Of a stretch of 34,724 nucleotides of DNA, positions 24,990 through 33,975 are shown one piece after another. How positions within the stretch are numbered: the first letter of the stretch is position 1; every line of letters starts with the position of its first letter. The notes beneath the pieces were generated by a model. It made no database searches. It was given only the letters and a program-made list of their open reading frames with translations, and was not told the origin of the DNA. This DNA comes from CAYQVO01 sp964421085 (GTDB lineage: Bacteria > Bdellovibrionota_C > UBA2361 > CAYQVO01), in assembly GCA_964421085.1 (NCBI GenBank), contig CAYQVO010000039.1, positions 1-34,724 of the forward strand, in the 5' to 3' direction. Made by a program: the position numbers and the translations under genes.

Positions 24990-25961
24990 ATGGAGCCCGC
25001 ACCGGGAAAACACACACTGCTGGATCCGCACATTTTTCCGCGAACGGGGGAAGGGCGTTTCCTNNNNNNNNNNAGGAGACTGCAGCCTATTGCAGGGAAA
25101 TCTGTGCCGCTTCTCATGCCCGTGAGGCATGCCGTCGTTTCAGTTCGTGCCCCGACTTTCGGAGAGCAGTACTGGCAGTTGTGCTCTCTTACAGTGAGCA
25201 TGAAAAGCCCGCGGAAGCATCAGGATGATGTTCCGTTTCTCTACCCTGAGGCTCTGGTGAACACGCTGTTGAGCAAGGTTCACGCTCCCTGGTGGATGTA
25301 TTCAACGTTCGACGAACCCCGGGTATCGGAACAGGTGTCCCATGCGCGCGGTTCTTTGCTGCTGAACAACGACGAGGCCGCCGGGGAATTTTTCGAGAAG
25401 AGCTACGGACCCCATATAAGCAGCGGCTTTTACACCAGGGCTGCCGGGCTTTTGTGTCCGTTTATCGGAGTTGCAGAGAACTTTTTCCCGCAGTTCAGAG
25501 AATGGCAGAACGAGAAGTGGTTCGAACTATATCCCGGCTATGATATTCTTCCTGTGCCGTGGGGGCCGCTCACAGCGTCTGTATCCCGCGACAAACACGC
25601 TGCACTTACACGTGCCCGCGGGCGCGCAGGGGTTATCTTCGCCGTTGTCAATGACAACCTGCCGGACGGTTATGATCCTGTGGAATCCCTTCTGCATGAA
25701 TTCATCAGTCTATCCATCAGGCACTCGATACACTACAAGTTCAGGCTTACCCAGACGGAAAAGAACTATCTTGTACACGTGCTTCGCCTTCATCTGCGAG
25801 GATTCCAGAAGTGGTATGTGCCTTCTGAGCTCCTTGGATTCGACAGATACGTGCGGGACTGTTTCCGTGATCGGGCGAAGAGGCCGGATCTTTCCGATAG
25901 AATCGGGAATTACGTCCGTGACCATCCCAGGGAACTCGAAGAGTGGGAGATCGGGATGTGA
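24990..25961 (+). CDS. Unknown protein, interrupted by an assembly gap
   Basis: About 323 codons with no recognised family. The N-terminus (about residues 24-28) is lost in a ten-N gap at 25064-25073. The frame is open on both sides, but its continuity is assumed. Visible regions: APTFGEQYWQLCSLTVSM, NDEAAGEFFEKSYGPHISSG, AENFFPQFREWQNEKWFELY, GRAGVIFAVVNDNLPDGYDP and the helical C-terminus SLLHEFISLSIRHSIHYKFR. No signal peptide or membrane segments. It follows the CNB-like protein by 62 bases on the same strand, which may point to a shared role. Confidence 0.6.
   Translation: MEPAPGKHTLLDPHIFPRTGEGRFXXXXRRLQPIAGKSVPLLMPVRHAVVSVRAPTFGEQYWQLCSLTVSMKSPRKHQDDVPFLYPEALVNTLLSKVHAPWWMYSTFDEPRVSEQVSHARGSLLLNNDEAAGEFFEKSYGPHISSGFYTRAAGLLCPFIGVAENFFPQFREWQNEKWFELYPGYDILPVPWGPLTASVSRDKHAALTRARGRAGVIFAVVNDNLPDGYDPVESLLHEFISLSIRHSIHYKFRLTQTEKNYLVHVLRLHLRGFQKWYVPSELLGFDRYVRDCFRDRAKRPDLSDRIGNYVRDHPRELEEWEIGM
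25064..25073. other. Assembly gap (10 N) in unknown gene
   Basis: Exactly ten N near the start of the gene at 24990. The missing sequence length is unknown, so the true N-terminus of this protein is uncertain. Confidence 0.98.
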
Positions 25962-26509
25962 TCCCCTTTTTTCCATACCCCATGTGAAATTCGCAGGCTT
26001 TCGTATTTGTCCTGGTTGTTTTGCAGCGAAAAACGCCTCCATAACTGGAATTCGCCCTCAATACTGTCGAAACAATACCGCTGAGGTCATGGAAGTTGCG
26101 GTATCTGAACGTTCACTCGCACGCCCGCGCCGGCAGACATACCGCGCAGCACACCCACGCCATCGCCTCAGGCGGGAAATACTCTTCAGGTAGAAAATCC
26201 GGATACAGTTGCTCCATCGGTAAGAGGACATTCCAGTTCCGTGAAGTCGAAACGGATTGGGGTTCTGAAGTATATTCTTAATGACGCATCGGGGAGGGGC
26301 AAAGAGTCGATAAAGATTCGCCGGGGCACAAGGACTGTGAAGAGGCTCTCCACCGCGATTCCGGCCGATCGCACAAAGCGCAAGGCTTTTCGGGCCAACC
26401 TCGCTCCGAGACCGCACACCTTCTGCGTAAAAACGACTAATCCATCAGGAAATACAGGCAGGCGGAGCTGTGCAGGGTAAAGGATGCAACGAGCGATGGG
26501 AAAGACGCG
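25962..26509. other. 548 bases with no convincing gene
   Basis: This lies between two converging genes. No tRNA, hairpin terminator or known RNA pattern was recognised by eye. The minus strand has two overlapping protein-like scraps (26186-26419, ending LECPLTDGATVSGF, and another frame with MEQLYPDFLPEEYFPPEAMA near 26218). Each is ended by a stop and lacks a start site. They may be the remains of a degraded gene, but no family was recognised. Confidence 0.5.
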
Positions 26510-29140
26510 TCAGGCACTCTCGGCAAGCTCTACTGTCACCTTGAACAGGCCCTCTCCCTCGGCAAGGTTTCCATCGGTGATGACTTTGATTGCGTCGGCC
26601 GGCGCATTTGCGCCGTCTGAAAGGTCCTTCAATACCCCGTTCAAGGCAGAACAGTTTTCTTCGCAGCCTTCAATTGTTACCGAAGCGACAGGCCATTTCA
26701 GGCTCTTCTGCGCGACCGTTTTGGCGCCGCGAATCTTGCCTATGACATCCACGATAGCCGCCCAGCTCTTCGGGCTCGATGGCGCTCTCACTCCTGAAAT
26801 TTCTTCTGATGAAGGCCAGCTGCTCGAGTGAACGGACTGGAGTTTTCCTTCACCGGCAAATGCGCCGGACCACAGTTCTTCGGTGACAAACGGAAGATAC
26901 GGCGCAAACATCCGGAGGAAGATATTGATTGACCAGCCCAGAGTCGCGAAAGCAGACTTCCGTTCAGTTGAATCGACCTCGAGATACGACCGCTTCTTCA
27001 CGAGTTCCAGGTAATTGTCACAGAAACTCCAGAACGCATCCTCAATAAGCTGAAGAGCCGCGGCATAATCAAATCTTTCGAAAGCGGCAGTTGAGTCGTC
27101 AATGATGCAGCGAAGCTGGGCAATGAGAGCACAGTCGAGTTCCTGAGTGATATCCGTCGTCCTGATCGATTTCGGATCAATCCCGAGCCGTTCGAAGTGC
27201 GAAAGTACGAACCTGCATGCGTTGAAGAGTTTTGTAACAAGCTTCTGCCCTATCTTGAACATGCCCGGATCGAACGCAGTATCGGCGCCAAGACGCGCGC
27301 GGGCCGCCCAGTAACGCACTCCATCGGCTGAATGCTCTTCGATCAGATGCTGAGGCGTCACAACATTGCCTTTTGACTTGCTCATTTTCTTGCGATCCGG
27401 ATCGAGAATCCAGCCGCTGATGACGGCGTGCTTCCATGGAATTTCTTTTTCGTGGAACCATGCTTTTGTGATGGTGGCAAAAGCCCATGTGCGGATAATC
27501 TCATGCGCCTGCGGACGCATGTCGGCAGGAAAAAGCTTCTTGTGACGCCCGGAATCGATACCCCAGTGGCTTACGAGCTGCGGAGTGAGACCCGATGTCG
27601 CCCATGTGTCCATTACATCGCCGTCGCCCTCAAATCCCCCGGGCTGCCCGCGCTGCGAAGCATCATATCCCGGCGGCACGTGCGAGAGAGGATCGACCGG
27701 AAGCATGTCCTCTGCCGGATATATGGGGGAGTCGTATTGTGCCGCACCTTTTTCATCGAGGGGATACCACACAGGTATGGGGACCCCGAAAAATCTCTGC
27801 CTGCTTATGCACCAGTCCTGGTTCAAACCTTCGACCCAGTTTTCATACCGGGTGAGCATGAATGACGGGTGCCACTCCACTTTGCGGCCCTGTTCGACAA
27901 GCTCCTGCGTGTGATCAAGGACGTTGATGAACCACTGTCTTGTCGTAACTATCTCGAGAGGATTTTTGCCTCTTTCATAGAATTTAACGGGGTGAGTAAT
28001 GGGTTTCGGATCGCCCTGCAAAGCGCGGCTTTCGCCGTCTGCTGCAGAACCTTCCTCCGCGAGAAGTCCGGCGATTTTTTTCTGCGCCTGCTTAATCCGC
28101 AGCCCTGAGATCTGATCGTACGCCTGGTTTGCTTTCTCCGGATTCCTGCTGTCAAAGGGCGCCTTGCCGAACTCTACGTTCATGAGGCGGCCCGATTTTT
28201 CGACAATGAGCCTGATGGGCTGCTTCGACTGTTTCCACCACTCGACATCCATCATGTCGCCGAACGTGCAGACCATAAGGATGCCCGAGCCCTTTTCAGG
28301 GTCGGCATGTTCTGCCGCACAGATGGGGACCGGGGCATGGAACAGGGGAGTTATCGCGGTTTTCCCGAAAAGGTGTCTGTATCTTTCATCATCCGGGTGC
28401 GCGACAACCGCGACACACGCGGCAAGAAGTTCGGGTCGAGTAGTGGATATGATGAAATGCCCGCCGCCTTCGACTTCGAATCTCAGGTCATAAAAAGCAC
28501 CCTGAATCTCACGGTCTTCCATTTCAGCCTGCGCAACGGCCGTCTGATCGTCAGTGTCCCAGAAAAAGGGAGCTTCCCTGGAATAGAGTTCGCCCTTTTT
28601 CACCAGATCCAGAAACGAATACTGTGAGATATGAATAGACTGCGTGCTGATTGTCGCGTACTGGAGCGACCAGTCAAAGGAGAGGCCAATCCGTCTCCAG
28701 AGAGATTCGAACGCTTTTTCATCCTCAATTGTCAGGAGCGCGCACGCATCGATGAAGTTCCTTCTGGAGATTGCCTTGACGGGAGCATCTTTTCCTTCAG
28801 GCCTTTCCGCCTTCCAGTCCGGGTCATAGGGAAGATTCGGATTGCAGCGGACTGAGAAATAATTTTCCACTCTTCGCTCGGTTGGAAGGCCGTTATCGTC
28901 CCATCCGATGGGGTAAAAGACATTGAGGCCGCGCATGCGCTTGTAGCGGGCGATTACATCGGTCTGTGTATAGCTGAAGACGTGGCCGACATGAAGCGAG
29001 CCCGATACGGTCGGAGGAGGGGTATCGATGATAAAGGACTCGCTCCGGGGCCGTTCCGGGTCCCACCGGTATGTGCCGCGGTCTTCCCAGTCTTTGGCCC
29101 ATTTTGCTTCAACTTCATTGTGATCATAACCAGATGCCAT
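26510..29140 (-). CDS. valS: Valyl-tRNA synthetase, type 2
   Basis: Charges tRNA-Val. The HIGH-type motif is HVGH (50-53, in VSGSLHVGHVFSYTQTD), the KMSKS loop is KKMSKSKGN near residue 585, and the editing domain lies between them. DDNGLPTERRVENYF and the NPNLPYDPDW stretch are typical of the type 2 subfamily found in archaea, rickettsiae and some other bacteria. At 876 residues it ends soon after the anticodon-binding helices and lacks the long C-terminal coiled coil of the usual bacterial enzyme. The subfamily assignment is from these visible blocks. The ATG at 29140 is divergent from hppA over 144 bases. Confidence 0.94.
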   Translation of the reverse strand: MASGYDHNEVEAKWAKDWEDRGTYRWDPERPRSESFIIDTPPPTVSGSLHVGHVFSYTQTDVIARYKRMRGLNVFYPIGWDDNGLPTERRVENYFSVRCNPNLPYDPDWKAERPEGKDAPVKAISRRNFIDACALLTIEDEKAFESLWRRIGLSFDWSLQYATISTQSIHISQYSFLDLVKKGELYSREAPFFWDTDDQTAVAQAEMEDREIQGAFYDLRFEVEGGGHFIISTTRPELLAACVAVVAHPDDERYRHLFGKTAITPLFHAPVPICAAEHADPEKGSGILMVCTFGDMMDVEWWKQSKQPIRLIVEKSGRLMNVEFGKAPFDSRNPEKANQAYDQISGLRIKQAQKKIAGLLAEEGSAADGESRALQGDPKPITHPVKFYERGKNPLEIVTTRQWFINVLDHTQELVEQGRKVEWHPSFMLTRYENWVEGLNQDWCISRQRFFGVPIPVWYPLDEKGAAQYDSPIYPAEDMLPVDPLSHVPPGYDASQRGQPGGFEGDGDVMDTWATSGLTPQLVSHWGIDSGRHKKLFPADMRPQAHEIIRTWAFATITKAWFHEKEIPWKHAVISGWILDPDRKKMSKSKGNVVTPQHLIEEHSADGVRYWAARARLGADTAFDPGMFKIGQKLVTKLFNACRFVLSHFERLGIDPKSIRTTDITQELDCALIAQLRCIIDDSTAAFERFDYAAALQLIEDAFWSFCDNYLELVKKRSYLEVDSTERKSAFATLGWSINIFLRMFAPYLPFVTEELWSGAFAGEGKLQSVHSSSWPSSEEISGVRAPSSPKSWAAIVDVIGKIRGAKTVAQKSLKWPVASVTIEGCEENCSALNGVLKDLSDGANAPADAIKVITDGNLAEGEGLFKVTVELAESA

Positions 29141-29284
29141 AGGGTGTTATGTTACAGATTCTTCCTCAATCATTACAAGGGTATCGAGTCACTTTTTCCC
29201 TTTCGGGCGGCGCATATTTGGGCTAGTTTGGTTTGTGTGGAGCCCGTCGCTTCACGACAATTTCTATTGAAAAAGGTACTTATC

Positions 29285-31735
29285 ATGAAAGGAATCTCCG
29301 GTTCCGCCAGCAAGGGGACCATCTCCATAGTTTCTGCATGTATGTCTTTTCTAATCGCCGGCTCGACACTGTTTGCCGGTTCCGCTTCCGCCAGCGAAGC
29401 GGATCTCCCTCTCCCGGATCTTGCGCTTGCCACGTTCAATATTGCCGGGACGACGGTCATGGGCACAACGATTCTTTATGTCGGACTGTTTGTCTGCGTG
29501 CTTGGGATGTTATTCGGCATTATGCAGTACAATCAGGTGAAAAAACTGCCTGCCCACAAATCGATGCTGGACATCTCGGCGCTGATCTATGAGACATGCA
29601 AGACGTATCTCTTCCAGCAGGGCAAGTTCCTCATACTCCTCGAGGTGCTGATAGGCATCTGCATAGCGTACTATTTCTCTGCTCTTCAGGAACTGCCCGC
29701 CGCCAAAGTGCTGCTGATCCTTTTTTGGTCGGTCGTTGGAATCCTTGGGTCCTTCGGTGTTGCGCTCTTCGGCATCCGGATTAATACCCTTGCGAACAGC
29801 CGCACGGCTTTTGCCTCACTGAGAGGAAAAGCCTTCCCTGTCATGGGAATCCCTCTGCAGTCCGGGATGTCCATCGGAGTTCTCCTGATCTGTGTGGAAC
29901 TCATCATGATGCTCATTATTCTGATGTTCGTGGACAAGGACAGCGCAGGCGCATGTTTCGTCGGGTTTGCAATCGGCGAGTCGCTCGGCGCATCGGCATT
30001 GAGAATCTGCGGTGGTATTTTCACGAAGATTGCGGACATAGGTTCCGATCTGATGAAGATAGTTTTCAACATCAAGGAAGACGATGCGCGTAATCCCGGC
30101 GTCATTGCCGACTGCACCGGCGACAACGCCGGCGATTCAGTCGGTCCTACAGCCGACGGCTTCGAGACGTATGGAGTGACGGGCGTCGCCCTTATAAGCT
30201 TCATCGTTCTTGCTGTCGGGATGCAGATTACCGATGGCGGCCGTGTGGCCGGCCCTGATGCCTTCACATATCAGGCGAAGTTCATCGTGTGGATATTCAC
30301 GATGCGCGTTCTGATGATCATCACTTCAATCGTTTCCTACTGGATCAGCAGAGGACTCGCGTTCTCGAAGTTTGGTGACGCCGGGCGTTTCAACTTCGAA
30401 CTGCCCCTTACCTGGCTTGTGTGGGTGACATCGATTGTCTCCATTGCAGTGACTTACAGTGTGAGTATTCTGCTTCTTGGCGACATGCAGCACGGGCTGT
30501 GGTGGAAACTTGCGACGATAATAAGCTGCGGAACTCTTGCCGCCGCGCTTATCCCTGAATTCACGAAGATATTCACATCGTCGAAGTCCCAGCATGTTGC
30601 TGAAATCGTAAACGCCTCCCGCGAAGGCGGCGCGTCTCTCACGATTATTTCCGGCCTTGTTGCCGGCAACTTCAGCGCGTTCTGGAAAGGGCTTGTTATC
30701 GTCGGACTTATGTTCATCGCTTACCTTACTGCATCGACGGGGCTCGATTATTTCATGATCCATCCTGAAGTCTTCGCATTCGGTCTTGTTGCGTTCGGCT
30801 TTCTCGGAATGGGACCGGTGACTATAGCAGTGGACAGCTATGGGCCGGTGACGGACAATGCTCAGTCAGTGTTCGAACTCTCTCAGATCGAGGCGATTCC
30901 CGGCATTTCAGACGAGATTAAAAGGGATTTCGGCTTCGAGCCAGGCTTTGCCCAGGGCAAGGAACTGCTCGAGGAGAACGATTCCGCAGGAAATACGTTC
31001 AAGGCTACTGCCAAGCCCGTTCTGATCGGAACTGCGGTGATTGGAGCGACAACGATGATTTTCTCCATCATCCTGCTTCTCAATCTCAAGCTTGATCTGC
31101 TCAACCCGCAGGTCCTGCTCGGGATGATCTGCGGCGGCGCGGTTATTTACTGGTTCTCGGGAGCGTCCATGCAGGCAGTGGGTACGGGAGCATACCGGGC
31201 AGTCGAGTTCATCAAACGGAACATAAGGCTCGATTCCACAGAGAGCGCATCGGTGGAGAGTTCGAAAGAAGTAGTGCGAATCTGCACGAAGTTCGCTCAG
31301 TCAGGAATGCTGAATATTTTTGGGGTTGTATTCTGCCTCACTCTTGCGTTTGCATGCTTCAGCCCGACGTTCTTTGCGAGCTACCTTATCTCTATCGCCA
31401 TCTTCGGCCTCTTCCAGGCGATATTCATGGCGAACGCGGGCGGCGCCTGGGATAACGCCAAGAAGGTTGTGGAGGTCGATCTGAAGGAGAAAGGAACCCC
31501 GCTTCACGCTGCGACTGTCATAGGCGACACAGTAGGCGACCCTTACAAGGACACGTCGTCAGTCGCGTTGAATCCCATAATCAAGTTCACCACTCTGTTC
31601 GGGCTTCTTGCCGTCGAAATTGCTTCGAAGGCTCCGGGCAGTGTTCCCATGGTGATTGGAACAGTTCTTTTCGTAGTGGCGCTCTTCTTTGTCCGGAGGT
31701 CGTTCTACGGAATGAGGATCAAGATCGAAGGGTAG
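29285..31735 (+). CDS. hppA: Membrane-bound ion-translocating pyrophosphatase
   Basis: Hydrolyses pyrophosphate and pumps H+ (or Na+) across the inner membrane. The PPi site is EDDARNPGVIADCTGDNAGD (266-284-region), and the last motif is VIGDTVGDPYKDTSSVALNP. About 16 membrane segments are predicted over 816 residues. GNTFKAT (569-575) has Lys573 where K+-dependent pumps have Ala, which predicts K+ independence. Differences from the common type: DNAQSV instead of DNAGGI, a longer loop of about 15 residues before GNTFKAT, and DTSSVALNP instead of DTSGPSLN. It is a divergent subgroup; the ion is uncertain. The ATG at 29285 has AAAAAGG ten bases upstream and an N-terminal signal-like leader. Confidence 0.92.
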   Translation: MKGISGSASKGTISIVSACMSFLIAGSTLFAGSASASEADLPLPDLALATFNIAGTTVMGTTILYVGLFVCVLGMLFGIMQYNQVKKLPAHKSMLDISALIYETCKTYLFQQGKFLILLEVLIGICIAYYFSALQELPAAKVLLILFWSVVGILGSFGVALFGIRINTLANSRTAFASLRGKAFPVMGIPLQSGMSIGVLLICVELIMMLIILMFVDKDSAGACFVGFAIGESLGASALRICGGIFTKIADIGSDLMKIVFNIKEDDARNPGVIADCTGDNAGDSVGPTADGFETYGVTGVALISFIVLAVGMQITDGGRVAGPDAFTYQAKFIVWIFTMRVLMIITSIVSYWISRGLAFSKFGDAGRFNFELPLTWLVWVTSIVSIAVTYSVSILLLGDMQHGLWWKLATIISCGTLAAALIPEFTKIFTSSKSQHVAEIVNASREGGASLTIISGLVAGNFSAFWKGLVIVGLMFIAYLTASTGLDYFMIHPEVFAFGLVAFGFLGMGPVTIAVDSYGPVTDNAQSVFELSQIEAIPGISDEIKRDFGFEPGFAQGKELLEENDSAGNTFKATAKPVLIGTAVIGATTMIFSIILLLNLKLDLLNPQVLLGMICGGAVIYWFSGASMQAVGTGAYRAVEFIKRNIRLDSTESASVESSKEVVRICTKFAQSGMLNIFGVVFCLTLAFACFSPTFFASYLISIAIFGLFQAIFMANAGGAWDNAKKVVEVDLKEKGTPLHAATVIGDTVGDPYKDTSSVALNPIIKFTTLFGLLAVEIASKAPGSVPMVIGTVLFVVALFFVRRSFYGMRIKIEG

Positions 31736-31750
31736 TTTGATTTAACCTGG

Positions 31751-31779
31751 TGTCGGCCGCGAGCTTGTTGCGGCCGATA
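31751..31779. terminator. Hairpin between converging genes
   Basis: TCGGCCGC (31753-31760) pairs perfectly with GCGGCCGA (31770-31777); one wobble and one T-A pair extend it to ten. The loop is nine bases. It sits in the 45-base gap between the hppA and yaeQ ends. It lacks a T run on either strand, so it may be a bidirectional or factor-dependent end rather than a true intrinsic terminator. Confidence 0.5.
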
Positions 31780-31780
31780 T

Positions 31781-32380
31781 TCAGGACGCCTCCACCCCGG
31801 CGTCTTTCTGTATGGCAATCTGAAACTCTCCCCAGATATCCACAGTCCTTATCTCTGAAACGTAATCCTGTCCGTTCACATTCAGATACATTGTGGAGTC
31901 GAGAATTGTAATTTCCCAGCTGGAACTCGATACGTCATGTTTCGCGAGATCTTCAAGGAGTTCAGGATCGAACTGATAAAAGGAGATCGGTTCCACCCAG
32001 TTGGTCCTGCTTCCCCGAAGCATCCAGCAGAAGGCTTCCACCTGTGCAGGTTCGTAAAAGTAAATTCTGAACTCACCGCGAGGATTTTGTTTCAGTGCGC
32101 GTTCAAGTTTTCGCCTGTCCGGAACGCCCAGCTGAACCCAGCATTCGACTTTTTCCAGAATGTCTTTTTTCCAGATTGTCGGCTCCTTTTCATCGAACAT
32201 TCCCTGGCTGAAAACGAGTCCCTCCTGATGGCTGTGAGCAAGCGCAAGGACCCGCCCGGTCAGGTGCTCAAGTGATTCATAAGGGTGACGGGGAGTTTTA
32301 ACACGAAAGGAGGTGTATACGCCCCGGGAGGAATCGTTGAGATTTACGTTGAAGCTGTAAAATCCAAGAGTGAAATTCAT
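31781..32380 (-). CDS. YaeQ-family protein
   Basis: Matches the YaeQ family (PD-(D/E)XK nuclease fold): RHPYESLEHLTGRVLALAHS (31-50) and GLVFSQGMFDEKEPTIWKKD (54-73) follow the family order, and WVQLGVPDRRKLERALKQNP (81-100) is the third block. The Asp/Glu residues in MFDEKEPTIW match the fold's metal site. Length (199 aa) is slightly above the usual about 180. YaeQ has no firmly established function. There is no operon partner: it converges with hppA and is divergent from the lipoprotein gene, separated by 295 bases in which only a short TTGCCGGCAA palindrome and an ACGCTG/CAGCGT hairpin were seen. Confidence 0.85.
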   Translation of the reverse strand: MNFTLGFYSFNVNLNDSSRGVYTSFRVKTPRHPYESLEHLTGRVLALAHSHQEGLVFSQGMFDEKEPTIWKKDILEKVECWVQLGVPDRRKLERALKQNPRGEFRIYFYEPAQVEAFCWMLRGSRTNWVEPISFYQFDPELLEDLAKHDVSSSSWEITILDSTMYLNVNGQDYVSEIRTVDIWGEFQIAIQKDAGVEAS

Positions 32381-32675
32381 AAAAGCGCACTCGGAGCATT
32401 CCTTCCATTTCCGGCAAGGGGAGCCTTCTCATAAGAAGAGAAGATGCCGCATTATTGCCGGCAAGTAAACGACACGGGTACCTCTCACTCAAGATAAGAT
32501 GCAGCGGACGCGCTTAACGGAGCAGTAAATGAACTGATTTCGAAGGCTTAAGGCAGTCGAGGGCGGGCAGCTGACAGCGCGTCTGGATGCACTTGGTCAT
32601 TCAGAGAAGTCCCGGCCGGCGTTAGTGTGGAGGGCTGTTGAACGCTGTTGCAGCGTGAATTGGATGGAGGGATAT

Positions 32676-33344
32676 ATGAAGGGAAAGCCGCTGTTATTAT
32701 CAGCAATGATCTCAGGGATTCTCGTGATGCCGGGATGCGGTCCGAGTTTTTTTGACGGACCAGGATGTGCTGTCAAGGCAGAGCCGCGGGCAAGGATGGA
32801 TGTGACATATGCGGCGATATCGCCTGCAGCAGCCCGGGCAATCGACGCGACACTTGCAGGCACGGTCAGTGCGGCCCTCAGGGGGGATTTTTACGCGTTG
32901 AATACGAATCTTCTCTCCGATGACCAGGCGAGAATATCACAACTCTCCGACGCCGATCGGGCTCGATTCGAGCAGTCTGGAAGGCATTACGATACCGACT
33001 GGAGAGCACGTTATACTGCGCCGTTCAACTGGAATCTCGATGTGGCGCAGCGTCAGGCGTTCTACAATTATCAGATAAGCCAGGACGGTATGGATCCCGG
33101 GCGCGCCCTGGTGATTATTCCGGCATCTCACGATCTTCCCCGGACGACACTGCGGCTCGTGAATATCGGGAACAATCGCTGGGTCATAAACGCTCCGGAT
33201 TCGCTTTCATCGTATGACGTTCTGACCAGGTTCGACTCGACCGTCTCGGATCTGAGCAGGACGCGGTCCGACTGGCCGAGAGACCAGAATGTTGCGGCGC
33301 AAATCGCAGCGCACAGGGTACTGGATATTTTTTCGGCGACGTAG
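32676..33344 (+). CDS. Probable lipoprotein of unknown function
   Basis: Begins MKGKPLLLSAMISGILVMPG then Cys, a lipobox-like signal (MPGC, with Met at -3 and Pro at -2 rather than the usual Leu and Ala), so lipid attachment is likely but not certain. The 222-residue body has no recognised domain: VTYAAISPAAARAIDATLAG, SDDQARISQLSDADRARFEQ and a beta-rich region with LVIIPASHDLPRTTLRLVNI. The ATG at 32676 has GGAGGG (32666-32671) four bases upstream; an earlier in-frame start at 32625 is less likely because it would place extra residues before the signal. No partner genes are nearby. Confidence 0.65.
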   Translation: MKGKPLLLSAMISGILVMPGCGPSFFDGPGCAVKAEPRARMDVTYAAISPAAARAIDATLAGTVSAALRGDFYALNTNLLSDDQARISQLSDADRARFEQSGRHYDTDWRARYTAPFNWNLDVAQRQAFYNYQISQDGMDPGRALVIIPASHDLPRTTLRLVNIGNNRWVINAPDSLSSYDVLTRFDSTVSDLSRTRSDWPRDQNVAAQIAAHRVLDIFSAT

Positions 33345-33388
33345 AGCGGTCGGAAAGTCGGAGGAGGCAGCAGGAGAATAAGCGTGGT

Positions 33389-33616
33389 TTAAAGCCGCCA
33401 GAGGGCCTCGTCTCCGCTCGTGCGCATCAGAGGAGTGCCCTTGATTGTTGTGAATAAGGTCAGGATGCTGGACAGCAGCACGACCATAAGCGCTGCGAGT
33501 CCCCTGTTGGCGCATCCGATGGTCTCCTTCGGGGTCAGGAAAATTGCGTAAAAACAGAAGCGGCGAATTGCCGGCGCCAGGAGATGCTTGACGAGTTTTT
33601 TCGACTGGTCTTTCAC
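33389..33616 (-). CDS. Possible small membrane protein
   Basis: A 75-residue ORF starting with GTG. It has one hydrophobic stretch, RGLAALMVVLLSSILTLFTT (about 38-57), long enough to span the membrane, and a positively charged N-terminus. Codon-level evidence is thin, and only a poor ribosome site (CCGAGG) is seen. No family recognised. It follows a doubtful ORF by seven bases on the same strand. It could be chance. Confidence 0.35.
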   Translation of the reverse strand: MKDQSKKLVKHLLAPAIRRFCFYAIFLTPKETIGCANRGLAALMVVLLSSILTLFTTIKGTPLMRTSGDEALWRL

Positions 33617-33622
33617 CTCGGA

Positions 33623-33808
33623 TTATCTTACCCATGATTTTGAAAGGCGCCGCCTGTAAAGCTTTCTGCTGGACACCGACGGCTCAACCATATACCAACT
33701 CTTTCCATGCCTGAAGTCATAGGCTTCTTTTCGTGAAAACCGACTGCGGGTCCCGACTGCAGTCTCTATCTCCGACTCGATGCAGTCAGCTGCGGATCCC
33801 GTTATCAC
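33623..33808 (-). CDS. Doubtful small ORF
   Basis: A 61-residue GTG-start ORF with a basic C-terminus (SRKLYRRRLSKSWVR) and YDFRHGKSWYMVEPSV. There is no ribosome site and no family. It would form a pair with the 33389-33616 ORF. The stretch 33809-33975 shows no gene; the whole interval is otherwise blank apart from this weak candidate. Confidence 0.2.
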   Translation of the reverse strand: MITGSAADCIESEIETAVGTRSRFSRKEAYDFRHGKSWYMVEPSVSSRKLYRRRLSKSWVR

Positions 33809-33975
33809 CCGTGGCGGCGGCAGTTAAGAAGGTAAAGGAGATGGGTAATGGTCCTTTCCGTGCACCTGAGGAACTCCGCGCCGCAGCTGTATTAGACGAC
33901 GAAAATACGGCGAAGTTGCGTGTTGCCCGTTAAAATTCCCTCCTTTTGAGTAGCCTCCCTGTTTCAACTAACATC

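Noticed and set aside
26241..26480. Plus-strand 79-residue frame
   Set aside because: Arg/Lys/Thr-rich with no ribosome site; looks like a chance frame.
28982..29284. N-terminal extension of the pyrophosphatase frame
   Set aside because: It overlaps valS on the other strand and reads as antisense; the ATG at 29285 with AAAAAGG gives the expected leader.
31751..31779. Intrinsic terminator for hppA
   Set aside because: The hairpin is real but lacks a T run, so it is kept only as a possible bidirectional end.
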